Origin: Silene latifolia
Taxonomy: Eukaryota; Streptophyta; Magnoliopsida; Caryophyllales; Caryophyllaceae
Assembly (NCBI RefSeq): GCF_048544455.1
Contig: NC_133538.1
Coordinates: 455,217,311 to 455,281,310 of the forward strand
Direction: 5' to 3'
Length of the DNA: 64,000 nt
Below are positions 11,900-22,649 of this stretch, piece after piece. The first letter of the stretch is position 1; the number at the start of each line of letters is the position of its first letter. Both the position numbers and the translations under genes were made by a program. The notes beneath the pieces are model-generated. The model saw only the letters and a list, made by a program, of their open reading frames with translations. It ran no database searches and had not been told where the DNA came from.

Positions 11900-13036
11900 A
11901 GAACAAAAAAGTCGGCTTTGGCGGATAAGCCTAATGTCCGGGGACTTGATGAGGTATTTAATTAACTTCTCCATTTTTAGGCTAAACTCGAATTATTTTA
12001 GGCTGCATCACCACTAATTAAACATTAATTTCAGTAGTTACCCAAACTGCATGGTAAGAGGAAAAACAATTAAACTAATTCATATTAGTCTTCAAGTCTT
12101 GTATGAGATTGTTTTACTAATAATTGTACCAACAAAATATCTAATGCTAGAGCTCTAAAACCTAATCTTCCTAATTGCTACCTTTAATTCATTTTTTGGA
12201 TACATAAGAGGAAAGGCAAGGGTAATGGAGAAAGAAGGAAAATGAATGAAAATGGATACAACAATGACGTTCTCCCTCCAAAGCTTTTCTGTCTTCGGAA
12301 AGATTTTAATAATCCTAGTAGAATGAAAATGAATCTTTCTATTTCTATTCCTGTAAAATCCTCCAATTCTTGTGATCTTACTAATGCCTTTACAGCTGCG
12401 CGTAGTCGTATACCATATACGTATCCCTCTCTTCCGTGACATTATGAATGCAACAGTTCAGAATCTTGGGGATGTCATACTAAATTGTTGTTATTTAGTC
12501 TCAAAGCATTATGTATTGCTGATCTTTGATAGTCCCGGTCACACAGTTCAGTAAGAAGAGTCCAGTAAGAAGAGTCATTCGTTAAAATTTTATCTGGAAG
12601 ATTCATAAGTTAAATACTCAAGGAAAGTATTTGTTAATCCTTAAATATGATTAACATCAGTGGTTATTGTGATTCTTTAGTAGTCAGGTCTTACAGTTCC
12701 TTATATTTTTATGAAAACCTCCCTTTAATTTTTTTTGTTTCTGTATTTCTAAAAATTAAAGCATGGAAATTTTTTGTATGTATGGAACAGAAAAGCCGGC
12801 TAAGGCGGATAAGCCTAAGTCCCCGGACATGCCAACTACCTCGTCCAGACAACAACTTGATGAGGTATTTAATTAACTTCTCCATTTTTTGTAAAACCTC
12901 GCTCCCTTATATTTTGTCTGTATTTCTAAAAAGCATGCATGGTAATTTTGTGTAGGGGACAAAAAAGACTGATAAGCCTAAGTCCCCAGTCATACCTGCT
13001 ACTACTACCTCATCATTGAAAGAGCAGGTTGACGAG
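11900..13036 (+). repeat. Triplicated short exon in the accessory gene
   Basis: Three exon-like segments at 11900-11953, about 12791-12864 and 12956-13036 share the pattern T-(K/E)-K-...-D-K-P-K-S-P-...-(L/V)-D-E. Each is followed by the donor gtattta(a/g)tta, and the first two by nearly the same intron start. They encode a basic, proline-containing linker. The second and third copies are most alike (DKPKSP in both). This points to tandem duplication of an exon with its flanking intron. Confidence 0.7.
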
Positions 13037-14339
13037 GTATTTAGTTAAGTACGCTTTTATTTTTATTACTCCAACTAGGATATGTTACGTTTGGATTTTT
13101 TATTATTTTAATTATCTACATGTGTAGGCTGGTGGTAGTAACACAAAATCAAAGAATCATTATTTCCCCGACCTGAAAGAAGTTAGGAGTTTAAACTCCA
13201 CACAATATACTGGGAAGGATTACATGCAAAAAGTAAGAACGGCGACGATGAGGAAACTGCATGAGGAGGCTTGCCGTCGCATAGCAACCGAGCAATTGAT
13301 AATTATTCCGCTCGAGGAGGATATTCTAGGGGTTGAGCGTGAAGCACTTATGTCATGGGATATGCTAGCCATTTGGGCTGACCTAGACCAGATTGATGTG
13401 GCACACCTATTTGTTTGGATGAAGTAAGTTTCTTAATAAATAATTTCATATTCTAATATTCTGACTCCTAGATAGTGTTTTAATTAAATACCGGAATTAA
13501 TACCGTAATAATGTAGGATATTAAAATTGAGAGTGATCCCCGAGAAGAAGATTCCATCTGATCAATACGGATTCCTGTGCCCCTATGTTTTATCTTTATT
13601 TATTCCGGCATACTCGTTCGAAGAACGGGTAGATTATATTGCTCAGCAATTGGCGACAACCAAGAAGCTGATTTTTGCCGCTTATAATGAAAAAGGGTAA
13701 TAAACAAATTAATATTACGTTTCCCCCTATACAATTGCATTTTCATAACTAATATATGTACTTGTTAATAATGATGATGTCTCTTGATGTAGGACTCATT
13801 GGGTGCTATCAGCCATCATGCCGACAAAGAAGAAAGTTTTTTGGTTGGACTCTTTACATAATCCACCAAGCGAGACTTTTAAGCGCTTGATTAATAAGTA
13901 AGTTTATAATACTTATTTATTTATAATAACATTAAGTTTCAATTTTTATTTATAGCAAAAAGCTCTTTTTTGCCCCTAAAAAAATGAGTGTCTGCCTCTT
14001 TTTTTTTAAAAAAAAAAAAAAGGCCTTGAGAAGAGAAGAGCTAACGAGCAGGATCAACCCACGAAACATTCTGATGATGGCCCTGATTTTATTACGATAA
14101 CAGGGGTACGTGCTCAAATACAATACATTAAGTGCAAAAATCTGTGTTTAATACTAATACAATACCTAAAGTTCAAGATTCTGATGTGAGCCTTCTCTCG
14201 TCTATTTGTTCTAATGTAATAATAGGCCCCTCGCCAGCCGGATAGCATACAATGTGGATACTACGTTTGTCGGTTCATGTTGGAGATTATTAGGCGAAGA
14301 TATATCCTTATTCCAGAAAAGGTTAGTAATTTAGTAATG

Positions 14340-14908
14340 CGCGAAAGTGGCAATTAGCCCCCTTAACTTTGTTCAATGGTGAAATTAGCCCCCTTAACTT
14401 TTAATTGTAGCAATCAAGCCCCATAACTTTAACAAAAAGTGAAATTTAACCCCAATTTTTATTTTTCACTTAAATCTCAACAAAAATTCATTTTATATTT
14501 ATATTATACAACTAATTATACATAAAAATTACTAATTTTAACTTTATTAATTTATACGTGATTAATTATTATTTTACATTCATCTATAATAAAAAAATAA
14601 AAATTTGATAAAATTTGATCAACTATTCTTACATTTATAATAAATTGTCTAAAATTGTAAAATTATAAAAAAAATATTACTTATTATAATTATAAATTGT
14701 ATAAAATTTATAAGGTTATAAAAATTAAATGTATATTTATTAAATTGGGTTATAAAAATGAATTTTGGTGGAATTTCATGAAAAATCAAGTAATGGGGTT
14801 TAATTGCACTTTTGACTAAAGTTAAGGGGTTTGATTGCTACAATTGAAACTTAAGGGGACTTATTTTACCATTGAACAAAGTTAAGGGGGCAAACTGTCA
14901 CTTTCGCG
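14340..14908. mobile_element. MULE-type MITE with long TIRs in an intron of the accessory gene
   Basis: The 569-bp element has inverted terminal repeats of roughly 100 bases that begin CGCGAAAGTGGCAATT on the left and, inverted, CGCGAAAGTGACAGTT on the right. The flanks TTTAGTAATG (14330-14339) and TTTAATAATG (14909-14918) form a 9-10 bp target duplication with one mismatch, which points to the Mutator superfamily. It has no coding capacity. It starts 18 bases after the splice donor at 14322. Confidence 0.85.
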
Positions 14909-15227
14909 TTTAATAATGTGTTTATTACTTTTTTAAATTAGAGCTGATGTTGTCTTGCTTGCTGCTATACCATGATGTTGCTATGCAGTATTTGATGTTG
15001 TTACAATAATGTCTTGTCTTTGTTTTTTCCGCAGTATGTAATCAACCCGTCACCAGAGATTCAGCAGTACTCAAGTGTAGATATAGACGAGGTAAAGGAC
15101 ATGTTGGGCAAATACGTCTTAGAAAATAGAAATGCATGATACTCAGAGTTTAGATCAGCTTATTAGTAAAAAATTTGTTGAAGTTAGGGAATCTTTGATT
15201 AGTTCATGTAAATTTAACTCCTTGTAA

Positions 15228-15228
<1 letters not shown>

Positions 15229-15309
<81 letters not shown>
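15229..15309. repeat. (TA)n microsatellite
   Basis: About 40 TA units lie in the 3' flank of the accessory gene, 14 bases left of the Gypsy-2 target site. Confidence 0.95.
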
Positions 15310-15313
<4 letters not shown>

Positions 15314-15327
15314 TCTTTGTTGTGGTT

Positions 15328-16804
15328 TGACACGTCTGTCGTATACATCAAAAATAAACTAACTCAACCAACTATATAGCTAGGGAAGTCTGGTCGATCT
15401 CCGCAGGGAGGCAAGATATTTGTAGAAGTCCGTCTATTTGGTCACAAATGGGGGGGGGGGGGGAGGTTGTTTGATTTGTTATCTAAACTACGAGATTTAA
15501 AGGAAAGAGGAATAAAGGGTAAGAGCAATAAAAGCGGAAAAAGGGATAAAACTATCGGATAGAGAGGGACATGTCGGGATTTCGGTTCACTACGGTAGTC
15601 CGTGACTCACCAAAAATGACTCGACGCAATTAATGTAAGACGGATGTTGAAAGGTCCTTTCGATCCACTTCCTATCCTAAAATACCACTAACTTAACTTT
15701 CATTCTCGTCAGGGTAATCTCCATCGTTCATAGCGAGCCTATTTAGTCCAATCTTTCGATCTAGGATTAATTTTAGCCGATTAAAGGTTAACTCGAAGTG
15801 TGCACTCAACTAAGTTGAATAAATACAGTTAAATTGATATGGTGACAGAGTCTCGTAATTATTTCATCTGTTTCATTTACTACATCGTCACTTTCCTACC
15901 GTAGATCCCCTAATCCCAACATGAAAAGGGTTTAGCTACTCATGTCGCTAATTAAACTAACAAAGAGAAAAATTCCAAAGAAAACATAATGAAATAAACA
16001 ATAAATTGCATAAAAGTAAATTAGGGCAGAAGAATAAATGTAACGAAACGAAGAATTAAAGCAACAAGAGATTAATTATTAATAAGAGAAGAGAAAGAAT
16101 TACAATCGATGCGAATCCGACGTAAAGAACACAAAATTCAAGCGAAAATAATCCCGAAATAAGGTTACAGTAGAGAGCAATGAAGTACGCAGTAAAAGTT
16201 TGTTAATTGAAAAGTAGATCAAAAAAATCCGATCCTAATAACCTAGTTAACGTAGGTTTAAATAGTAAAGTACTTAAATTTTGCGAAATTAAACAACACA
16301 CGAGTTTTTTAAAGCCCATAATCAGCGAAACCACTCGATCGAGTGGATTAAAACCACTCGATCGAGCAAACATCTCAGCAAATCTACTCGATCGAGTAGA
16401 AAGTTACTCGATCGAGTAACTGGTCTTTCTGCAGGCTAAGGATCGAGTGGAAAACCACTCGATCAACCAATCTTGGACGTAAAAATCACTCGATCGAGTG
16501 ATTAAACTGCTCGATCGAGTTCTTGGTCTTCATTTCAGCTCAAGTCCGCGCCTAAATGCCTCGTAATCCGTGCCATGACGCTTTCAAGTGCAGTATCTCA
16601 CTCTGGAAAAATCCCGTCTCCTCTAAATGCATGCAAAAAGGACGAAAAAGAGTACGATTCCACTACTTTCGCGTTTATTTCTACAAAATAGATAAAACGA
16701 ACCAAAGTAGCCAATTCGGGGCAAAATACCATAAAAACAGTATAGAAATGCATAGAAATGCGTGCTGAAACAGGCTAAAAAGACTATATATTATGCACGT
16801 ATCA
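15328..16804 (-). repeat. 3' LTR of Gypsy-2
   Basis: The segment is 1477 bp; on the element strand it starts TGATACGTGCATAATAT and ends GACGTGTCA. Next to it is the polypurine tract at 16805-16818. It carries an array of ACTCGATCGAGT palindromes at 16331-16525 and a run of G near 15450. It is matched by 24708-26184. Confidence 0.95.
16331..16525. repeat. Array of ACTCGATCGAGT palindromes in the Gypsy-2 LTR
   Basis: At least six TCGATCGA-centred palindromes, most of them ACTCGATCGAGT, occur in about 190 bases; some have lost symmetry by point change. The other LTR has the matching array at about 25711-25905. Confidence 0.85.
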
Positions 16805-16818
16805 AATCTCCCCAAACC
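16805..16818 (-). promoter_or_regulatory. Polypurine tract of Gypsy-2
   Basis: The element strand reads GGTTTGGGGAGATT immediately before the TGATACG start of the 3' LTR. This is the expected position for the plus-strand DNA primer. Close copies of its core occur further inside the element. Confidence 0.8.
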
Positions 16819-18760
16819 GAACCTTTACTCGTTCTCGAGTAAACTCTAAACTAAACTAATGGAACGGAAATGATAACTCAGAGCTAGCTTAACTTGTCTA
16901 CTTGAACCAATTTAATGCAACAAAAACTAACAGTTAAAGCTAAGCAGTCAATACGCAAACGAATTATAAGTCGTTCATTAAATATAGCCAACCTATCGAC
17001 CTTGCAAGACCAACAAAATTGGACTCTCTCGTGGTCACTCTTCTCTCATGAAGCAAAGGGTGAATGTTATATGTAAAAGAGAGAAGAAAAGACAGTCACT
17101 CACCTAACTGCGTCCTACATAGCATGCATGCAACAAAAATGAAACACAATTCAAGTACTAATGCACACATTCCAACCAATAATGTCCGTCACAGCCGAGG
17201 GCTTACAAAATAATTTGGGAATAGTGAGGTTCAGGTGAGAAAAGGAAAAACAAGTTATGGTAATGTGGAGGTAAAAGCGTCAAGCTAGTTCCTAACAGGA
17301 CCATAATGAAACCATCCAAAACTCAACTGACTGAAAGACTAAGTACAAGTGCCTCTTCATTTGGCACATAACTTACTAAACTCAAACACAATCTCCTCAA
17401 AAAGTATGGGATAAAACGGAGGAGTCAGACGGTCACAAACTTCCCTTTTTTAAACACCGTCTGGAATAACTAACTGAAACAAACAACTTTTTTTTCCAAA
17501 ATTTCTTTCTTCTTTTTTTTTCCTGTTCACGTGATTCAGCCTTATTCTTTTTTTCATTTTTTTTCTTTTTTTTTTTTCTTTTTCTTCACTTTCACGTTTT
17601 TTTTTCTTTTTTTTTCTATTCTCTTTTTTTTCTCTTTCTTTTCCTCCTTCCTCTATACTTACACCAACTCCAAACAAGAAATACGGGCCAAAATGCAACG
17701 GAAAATCATACCACAAAAGAACATACTAACTAGCTTGACTAGGCAGGCTTAGTTTGGGATGTAGCTGATGGGTCAAAAAGGCAAATTTGGCTAATGTGGA
17801 GCTAAATGGGTGAAAAATATAAAGAAAGGGAAATTTGGAGGCACCTCCCTACATGTGACACCAACCACAAACCCGAATATGTGCATTTGACAAGAAATTG
17901 AATGTCATAAAAGTGCGAAAATAATGAACATGCTATGCAAGGAGTACTACTCTCAATTCCTAATGAACTGGTCATGAATGTCACCAGTTATGGGCTCTAA
18001 ACTCAGAATTTTTCAAGTAGTTTGCCAATTTATCAGGTCAAGTCTAGACAGTCGGCTATATTTGAACAGAAACTCGTAGACTGTGCGTATGACAAAGCTA
18101 ATAACTATCAAAAGAAGTGCAGGGCTCAAGCAAAAAGACAAGTTATAGTGCATTATCATCAGGGAAATCTACCGTTCCGACTCAACCTATATGCAAAAAT
18201 AAACGTGAATTTTTTTATCAATTTTTTTTGAAATTTTCTAATTTTTTTTGGATTTTTGATTTTTTATGAAAATAAACAACAATGCAGGCTGAAAAATAAA
18301 CGTGAATGCAAAACAAATGCAAATGCAGACTCAAAAGGATGCAATACCCTCCCCAAACCAAAACGGACAACGCCCTCGTTGTCCTCCAAAGATACACCAA
18401 AGAGATATATACAAGGAACGGAATATACAACCAATCAATAAAAAAACAATAAATATAAAGGAGACAAAATAAAAGAGTAAGAGATACATACAAAATACGA
18501 ACTTCCCCAAACCAGCCAGAAAACTGGGGAAGTGAGTAGACCAGTAGCTACTCGTCATCGTCGTCGTCACTGCTGTCACGGATCTCCTCCACCCTGAACT
18601 CCGGGTCTCTCTCCTCCTCTCTTCTCCTCTGCTCCTCAGCTCGAGCTCTCTCCACTGCCACCTCCGGGTCCTCGTCCTCCTCCTCGTCAGCAGACTCCGG
18701 GTACCCCTCAGCTGGGAACCGGAAGAAGGAAGGGTGTGGCCAACCCGCTGGAATCGGACG
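16819..18760 (-). other. 3' noncoding module of Gypsy-2
   Basis: About 1.9 kb without a convincing gene lies between the Athila-like frame and the 3' LTR. It holds long pyrimidine runs on the plus strand (about 17500-17650), the hairpins 17966-17989 and 18365-18384 shared with Gypsy-1, and polypurine-like 12-mers at 18348-18359 and 18502-18513. Confidence 0.65.
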
Positions 18761-18763
18761 GTG

Positions 18764-20566
18764 TCACCGCAAGTGGTACTCGTACAGAGGATGCAAGGCA
18801 AGAGCCATGTCCCTCTCCATACGAGCCTGACGCGCTGCAATCTCAAGCATCAAACCGTAAACGGCGCCCCCTTGATCCATGACCGCGGGCGCCACAAAGG
18901 GAGGAGGTGGTACGAAAGTAGCCGGTAAGACCGGCTCAGTCTGTGTCTGGTCAGCGGGAGTGGGAGTAGGAGTAGGAGTGGTAGTAGTAGTGGGAGTATG
19001 GGTCGGATCGAGAGTAGCCGTGGAAGGCTGGGCACTCCCTAAAGGTGTAGACCTCTCTCCGGTCTCAAGACGCCGCTTCTTGGCGGCGGGTGCAGCAGGA
19101 GTAGGTCTGGGTGGAAGGAGAAGGTGAGGTAGTGGTGGCAGACGGGCGCCTCTAGCAACAGTAGGAAGGGGCTCAAGACGGGGGAGAGTGTCACAAGGTA
19201 AGTCTACAGACAAGGAGCCGTCAATCTTCCAAGTCTGGTAGTCTGGGGTCGGCCAATGCTGAGAAAGCATGGCGTCCAGACTCAGTAGCCTCTCTCCCTC
19301 GAGATACTGCAGGTCACGAGGCCAAATGGGGAAAAGGCGACGGGCAAGAATAGTGGCTATGCCACCGCAGGCAATGGTTCCCGTCTCCTTCTTCCCCTGG
19401 CTCAGAAGGTACTGGGCAGTCAAATAAGCTATGTTGAGGGTAAAAGGACCCTCGCAGTCGATGTTTAGGTAACCATCGAGGATGGAGAGCTCGGTGTTGG
19501 TCATGTTGTTCGGCTCCTTTCGACCGAAAATAGTGCTCCCCATCAGTCTAAGAAAACAACGGACAGGGGGAAGGTGGACCTGATGGAGCTTCCGCTCCCT
19601 GAAGGTGGTCTGGGCCAAGCACCGCCAAAGCTGACGGTAGACCTTCCTCGGGGCAGCAGTCAGGCCCGTAGAGAAAAGGTCAAGTAACCTACCAAACTCC
19701 CCTAGTGTCATCGGAAAGGTCCGGTTAAACAACCGGAAGGACACTGAAGAGCTATCGGGGTCAGCCTCGTGTGCCCCGGGGGAAAAGGTAAAAGAGCTGA
19801 GAAACTCGAGGCTCAGCTCTAAAAAGGTACGGCCGCTCATAGTGATGAGCCCGACCATCCCCGAGCCCCGTAGTAAGTCACAAACCAACTCGTAGATACC
19901 GAGTCTCTCAAGTGCCGATTTCTCTAGAAATCGGGAAGGTACATGCACACAGCGAAGCAGGTTATAGAATTTCTTACGATGTAAGGCATTAACGAAAAGT
20001 ACCTGCGGGTAGTCTGGGTGAGGGTCGAGGGAAGTATCACCTCGGACCGTGACTGTGCCAGAAGTAGAAGCAGCAGCAGCTGTAGAAGTGCTAGGAGCGG
20101 AAGTAAAGGTGACTGGAGCTGGCATAGCTCGGGACTGTCTACGACCTCGGCCTCTGGAACTCAAAGCAGAAGCTCGTGCAGCGACGGTATGAGGAACCAG
20201 GGCTGCTCTAAAGGCAGCTGCGACTGCTGGCGAGTCCGCCACAGGTGTAAAAGTAGAGGCTGGTGCAGAGGTAGTGGCTGCTGTGGTCACCACTGAAGAG
20301 GGACTAGCAGCAGTGCTAGCAGTGGTGGTGACCGTAGAGGAAGTGGCAGCCTGAACTGAGCTAGCAGCAGAGCTAGCTGGAGCAAAAACTGTACCTGCAG
20401 CTAAAACTAGGAACATTGGGGCTGCAGTAGTGACTAAGGTGGAGGCAGTAGCAACAGCAGGGGCCACTGTCTCAGACAAAGACGGGCTAGAGGATGAACT
20501 AGTAGAGGGTAAAGAACTAGAATCCATCCTGTAAACAAAAGGGTAAGGGGTATGATAAGAAAACAA
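18764..20566 (-). CDS. Athila ORF1-like (Arabidopsis retrotransposon ORF-1 family) protein of Gypsy-2
   Basis: An uninterrupted 600-codon frame. The first 170 or so residues are low-complexity, rich in A, T, S, V and P. A conserved globular part follows (VNALHRKKFYNLL, then ERLGIYELVCDLL, FRLFNRTFPMTLGEFGRLL, and LDGYLNID). The C-terminal third is rich in P and T with a basic patch (AAKKRRLE). The middle resembles the Arabidopsis retrotransposon ORF-1 / putative plant transposon protein family; its molecular role is not established. It lies 3' of gag-protease, where Athila elements place an extra frame after pol. Its openness contrasts with the broken gag region. I cannot decide whether this means recent selection or chance. 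I see no signal peptide or clear membrane helix. Confidence 0.7.
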   Translation of the reverse strand: MFSYHTPYPFVYRMDSSSLPSTSSSSSPSLSETVAPAVATASTLVTTAAPMFLVLAAGTVFAPASSAASSVQAATSSTVTTTASTAASPSSVVTTAATTSAPASTFTPVADSPAVAAAFRAALVPHTVAARASALSSRGRGRRQSRAMPAPVTFTSAPSTSTAAAASTSGTVTVRGDTSLDPHPDYPQVLFVNALHRKKFYNLLRCVHVPSRFLEKSALERLGIYELVCDLLRGSGMVGLITMSGRTFLELSLEFLSSFTFSPGAHEADPDSSSVSFRLFNRTFPMTLGEFGRLLDLFSTGLTAAPRKVYRQLWRCLAQTTFRERKLHQVHLPPVRCFLRLMGSTIFGRKEPNNMTNTELSILDGYLNIDCEGPFTLNIAYLTAQYLLSQGKKETGTIACGGIATILARRLFPIWPRDLQYLEGERLLSLDAMLSQHWPTPDYQTWKIDGSLSVDLPCDTLPRLEPLPTVARGARLPPLPHLLLPPRPTPAAPAAKKRRLETGERSTPLGSAQPSTATLDPTHTPTTTTTPTPTPTPADQTQTEPVLPATFVPPPPFVAPAVMDQGGAVYGLMLEIAARQARMERDMALALHPLYEYHLR

Positions 20567-21900
20567 TGGCTAACAGAGGCTAAAACAGCAGGAAATCAGC
20601 ATGTTAAACCATAAAAACTCCTCTACCAGTCGAAAATTTCCGACCTACGGCACATAATTCCCAACAATTCCTCAAACAAAATCGAAAAGCAGCATGTAAA
20701 TGGCGATAAGGCGGGCATAACAGTCAACAACAACAGCATGTAAACAACACTGAGGTTAATTAGGTCAGGAAGGCATGCAAACCCGTCTAACAGTCAAGAA
20801 TTTCGACTGAACAGCCCTAATCGCGGAAATTCGCGCAAGATTCGAGTAGAAGCATGTTAAGCATCGACAGGGGTGTGGTAACAGTCTACAATCAGCAGCA
20901 ATATCGCAACAAAGATGCTAGCTAGACAAATTACAGCAGCAATAACCAAAGTGACAGTCGAAAATATCGACTATCCTGAACCCATATAAAAAAAAATCAT
21001 GTAAAAATCGAATTATCGAATTAAGCATGCAACAGCAGTGAGGAAGGGGAATTGATCACCAAACAAGACAAGTAAGGGCAACCAAAGGCAAGTAAAGTCG
21101 AAAAAATTCGACTAAAGCAAGATTTCGAACCCTAATTCCAATTTTTCCTCATAAATTTCAAAATAAACGAAATTAAAATGCATAGAGGATGAAGGAATCG
21201 CTTACTTGATGATAGAAATCCTACCAAAGCAATTAATCTTCAAATAAGCAAGCACAAGAAGTGATTTTTTGAACTAAAAACCGCAAACCCTAACCCTTCT
21301 TTAAAGCCGTGAAAACGAGCACAATCAAGGGGGAAATTAAGGGGCTTTGAAAGATTAAAATGCAAACAAGATATTGTAGGAGGCGGATTTGGTAATTTGG
21401 GCAAGAAAATGGGGATTTGGGGGTTATTTGATCGCAATTAGGGGAGTGTTAGACGAAAACTAGGGAAACAATGAAATTAGAAGCAAAAAGAAAGAGTTTA
21501 AAGTAAAAGCTCCCTGCGTCCTGTTCATTTCACTCGATCGAGTGGTTTTAAACCACTCGATCGAGCACTTTGATGCTCCATCTACTCGATCGACTAGAAA
21601 TCTACTCGATCGAGAAATCCCCTTTAATACTTTACTCGATCGACTGGAAAAAGTGCTCGATCGAGCTCTTTCCTCGCGTAAGCTCTTGAATTTCGTCAAT
21701 TCTACCCTTGGAATGCGTAAATCTTCCCCAAACCTGCATAAAATTACGTGCAAAAATATCCCAAAATACCAAATACGCATGAGAACAGTCTATAGTCTTA
21801 AATCTACGCTAAAAGCAGTCTATAACCTAATTGTCCTAATTAAAAGCAATAAAATAAATTCAACGGAAAATCAAAAGTTATCTATTACAAAGTGTTACAC
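20567..21900 (-). other. Spacer between protease and the ORF1-like frame of Gypsy-2
   Basis: About 1.3 kb without a recognisable domain occupies the place where pol would be in an autonomous element. It contains an array of CTCGATCGA(G/C) palindromes at 21531-21667 and a polypurine-like 12-mer at 21723-21734. It may serve as a long leader for the ORF1-like frame. Confidence 0.5.
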
Positions 21901-22049
21901 GGGGCATTTCCCCGTTTAATTCCCAATGCAATTCAGTAGCCCCTTGAAGGGCTCCTGACTAGAGGACGTCACCTCAGCAACATTGACTGTCCTCTTCAAC
22001 TTCCATGAGCATGAATTATCATTTGAAACGGTAGGAGGGGAGTAGTTCA

Positions 22050-22640
22050 CATCCACATAAGCGCGAACTTTCCCCCGACGTCTATAACAACACGGGCAAT
22101 GGACAAAAATGGTCTCCCTAAAATAATAGGGGTGTGTGCATCTTCGGGGATGTCTAAGAAAACGAAATCAACGGGAATAAAGAACCTCCCGATCCTCACA
22201 GGTACGTCTTCTACTATGCCTAGTGGCCGTGATATACTACGGTCGGCCATCTGGACTGTCATGTTAGTGCAACTCAGCTTTGTCAAACCAAGTCTCTTAG
22301 CCAGAGACAGCGGTAAGACACTTACGCTAGCGCCTAAATCGCATAGCGCATTATCAATCAAATAGTTACCGATATGACATGGAATTGAAAAACTACCCGG
22401 GTCTGACTGCTTAGGAGGTAACTTATTTTAAAATAGGGCTGACCCCAGCTCAGTTAAAGCTACGGTCTCACTATCACTAATACTCCTCTTACGCGATAGA
22501 ATTTCTTTCATAAACTTAAGATAAGAGGATACCTTTGTCAACAACTCAGTGAACGGCACAGTGACTTCCAAGCTTTTCAGAAGTTCGACAAATTTGCCGA
22601 ATTGTTGATTGGCCTTAGTATTATGCAACCGCCTCGGGAA
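22050..22640 (-). pseudogene. Gypsy-2 aspartic protease region
   Basis: The region reads CDLGASVSVLPLSLAKRLGL and later PIILGRPF, the same two blocks as the Gypsy-1 protease. A conserved segment (PFTELLTKVSSYLKFMKEIL) lies upstream. It is the retropepsin that would mature Gag. Part of a broken element copy. Confidence 0.8.
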
Positions 22641-22649
22641 GGGAACCGT

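Larger units (their letters stand above)
9658..15139 (+). pseudogene. CACTA accessory gene: Transposase_24-type (TNPA-like) domain plus Ulp1/C48 protease
   Basis: This is a multi-exon gene. The 5' part (MGEKRKRSQKNNK, FPTGPNAGYFSSWIG, FVPIHLDDV) and the segment GRNDVLARAIGRPEHPGR (about 10710) are typical of plant Transposase_24 proteins. A middle block (about 11500-11815) has the usual conserved region ending GSFIQWPETHIYLA. The 3' exons (about 13128-13423, 13517-13696, 13793-13897, to 14105, 14226-14321, 15035-15139) encode a C48 protease with HWVL (His), WLDSL (Asp) and QPDSIQCGYYV (Gln and Cys). Splice sites of the 3' half look sound. The 5' half has an in-frame TGA at 9856-9858 in place of an expected Arg codon and a frameshift near 10012. 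In other CACTA elements the first domain binds subterminal repeats; the role of the protease is unknown. Confidence 0.78.

Noticed and set aside
17450-17752. Frames rich in F or K/E on both strands
   Set aside because: They arise from long T-rich tracts in the 3' noncoding part of Gypsy-2.
18331-18846. 171-codon frame overlapping the end of the Athila-like frame
   Set aside because: It is arginine-rich and low in complexity, in another frame of the same strand, and covers the conserved hairpin; it looks like a shadow.
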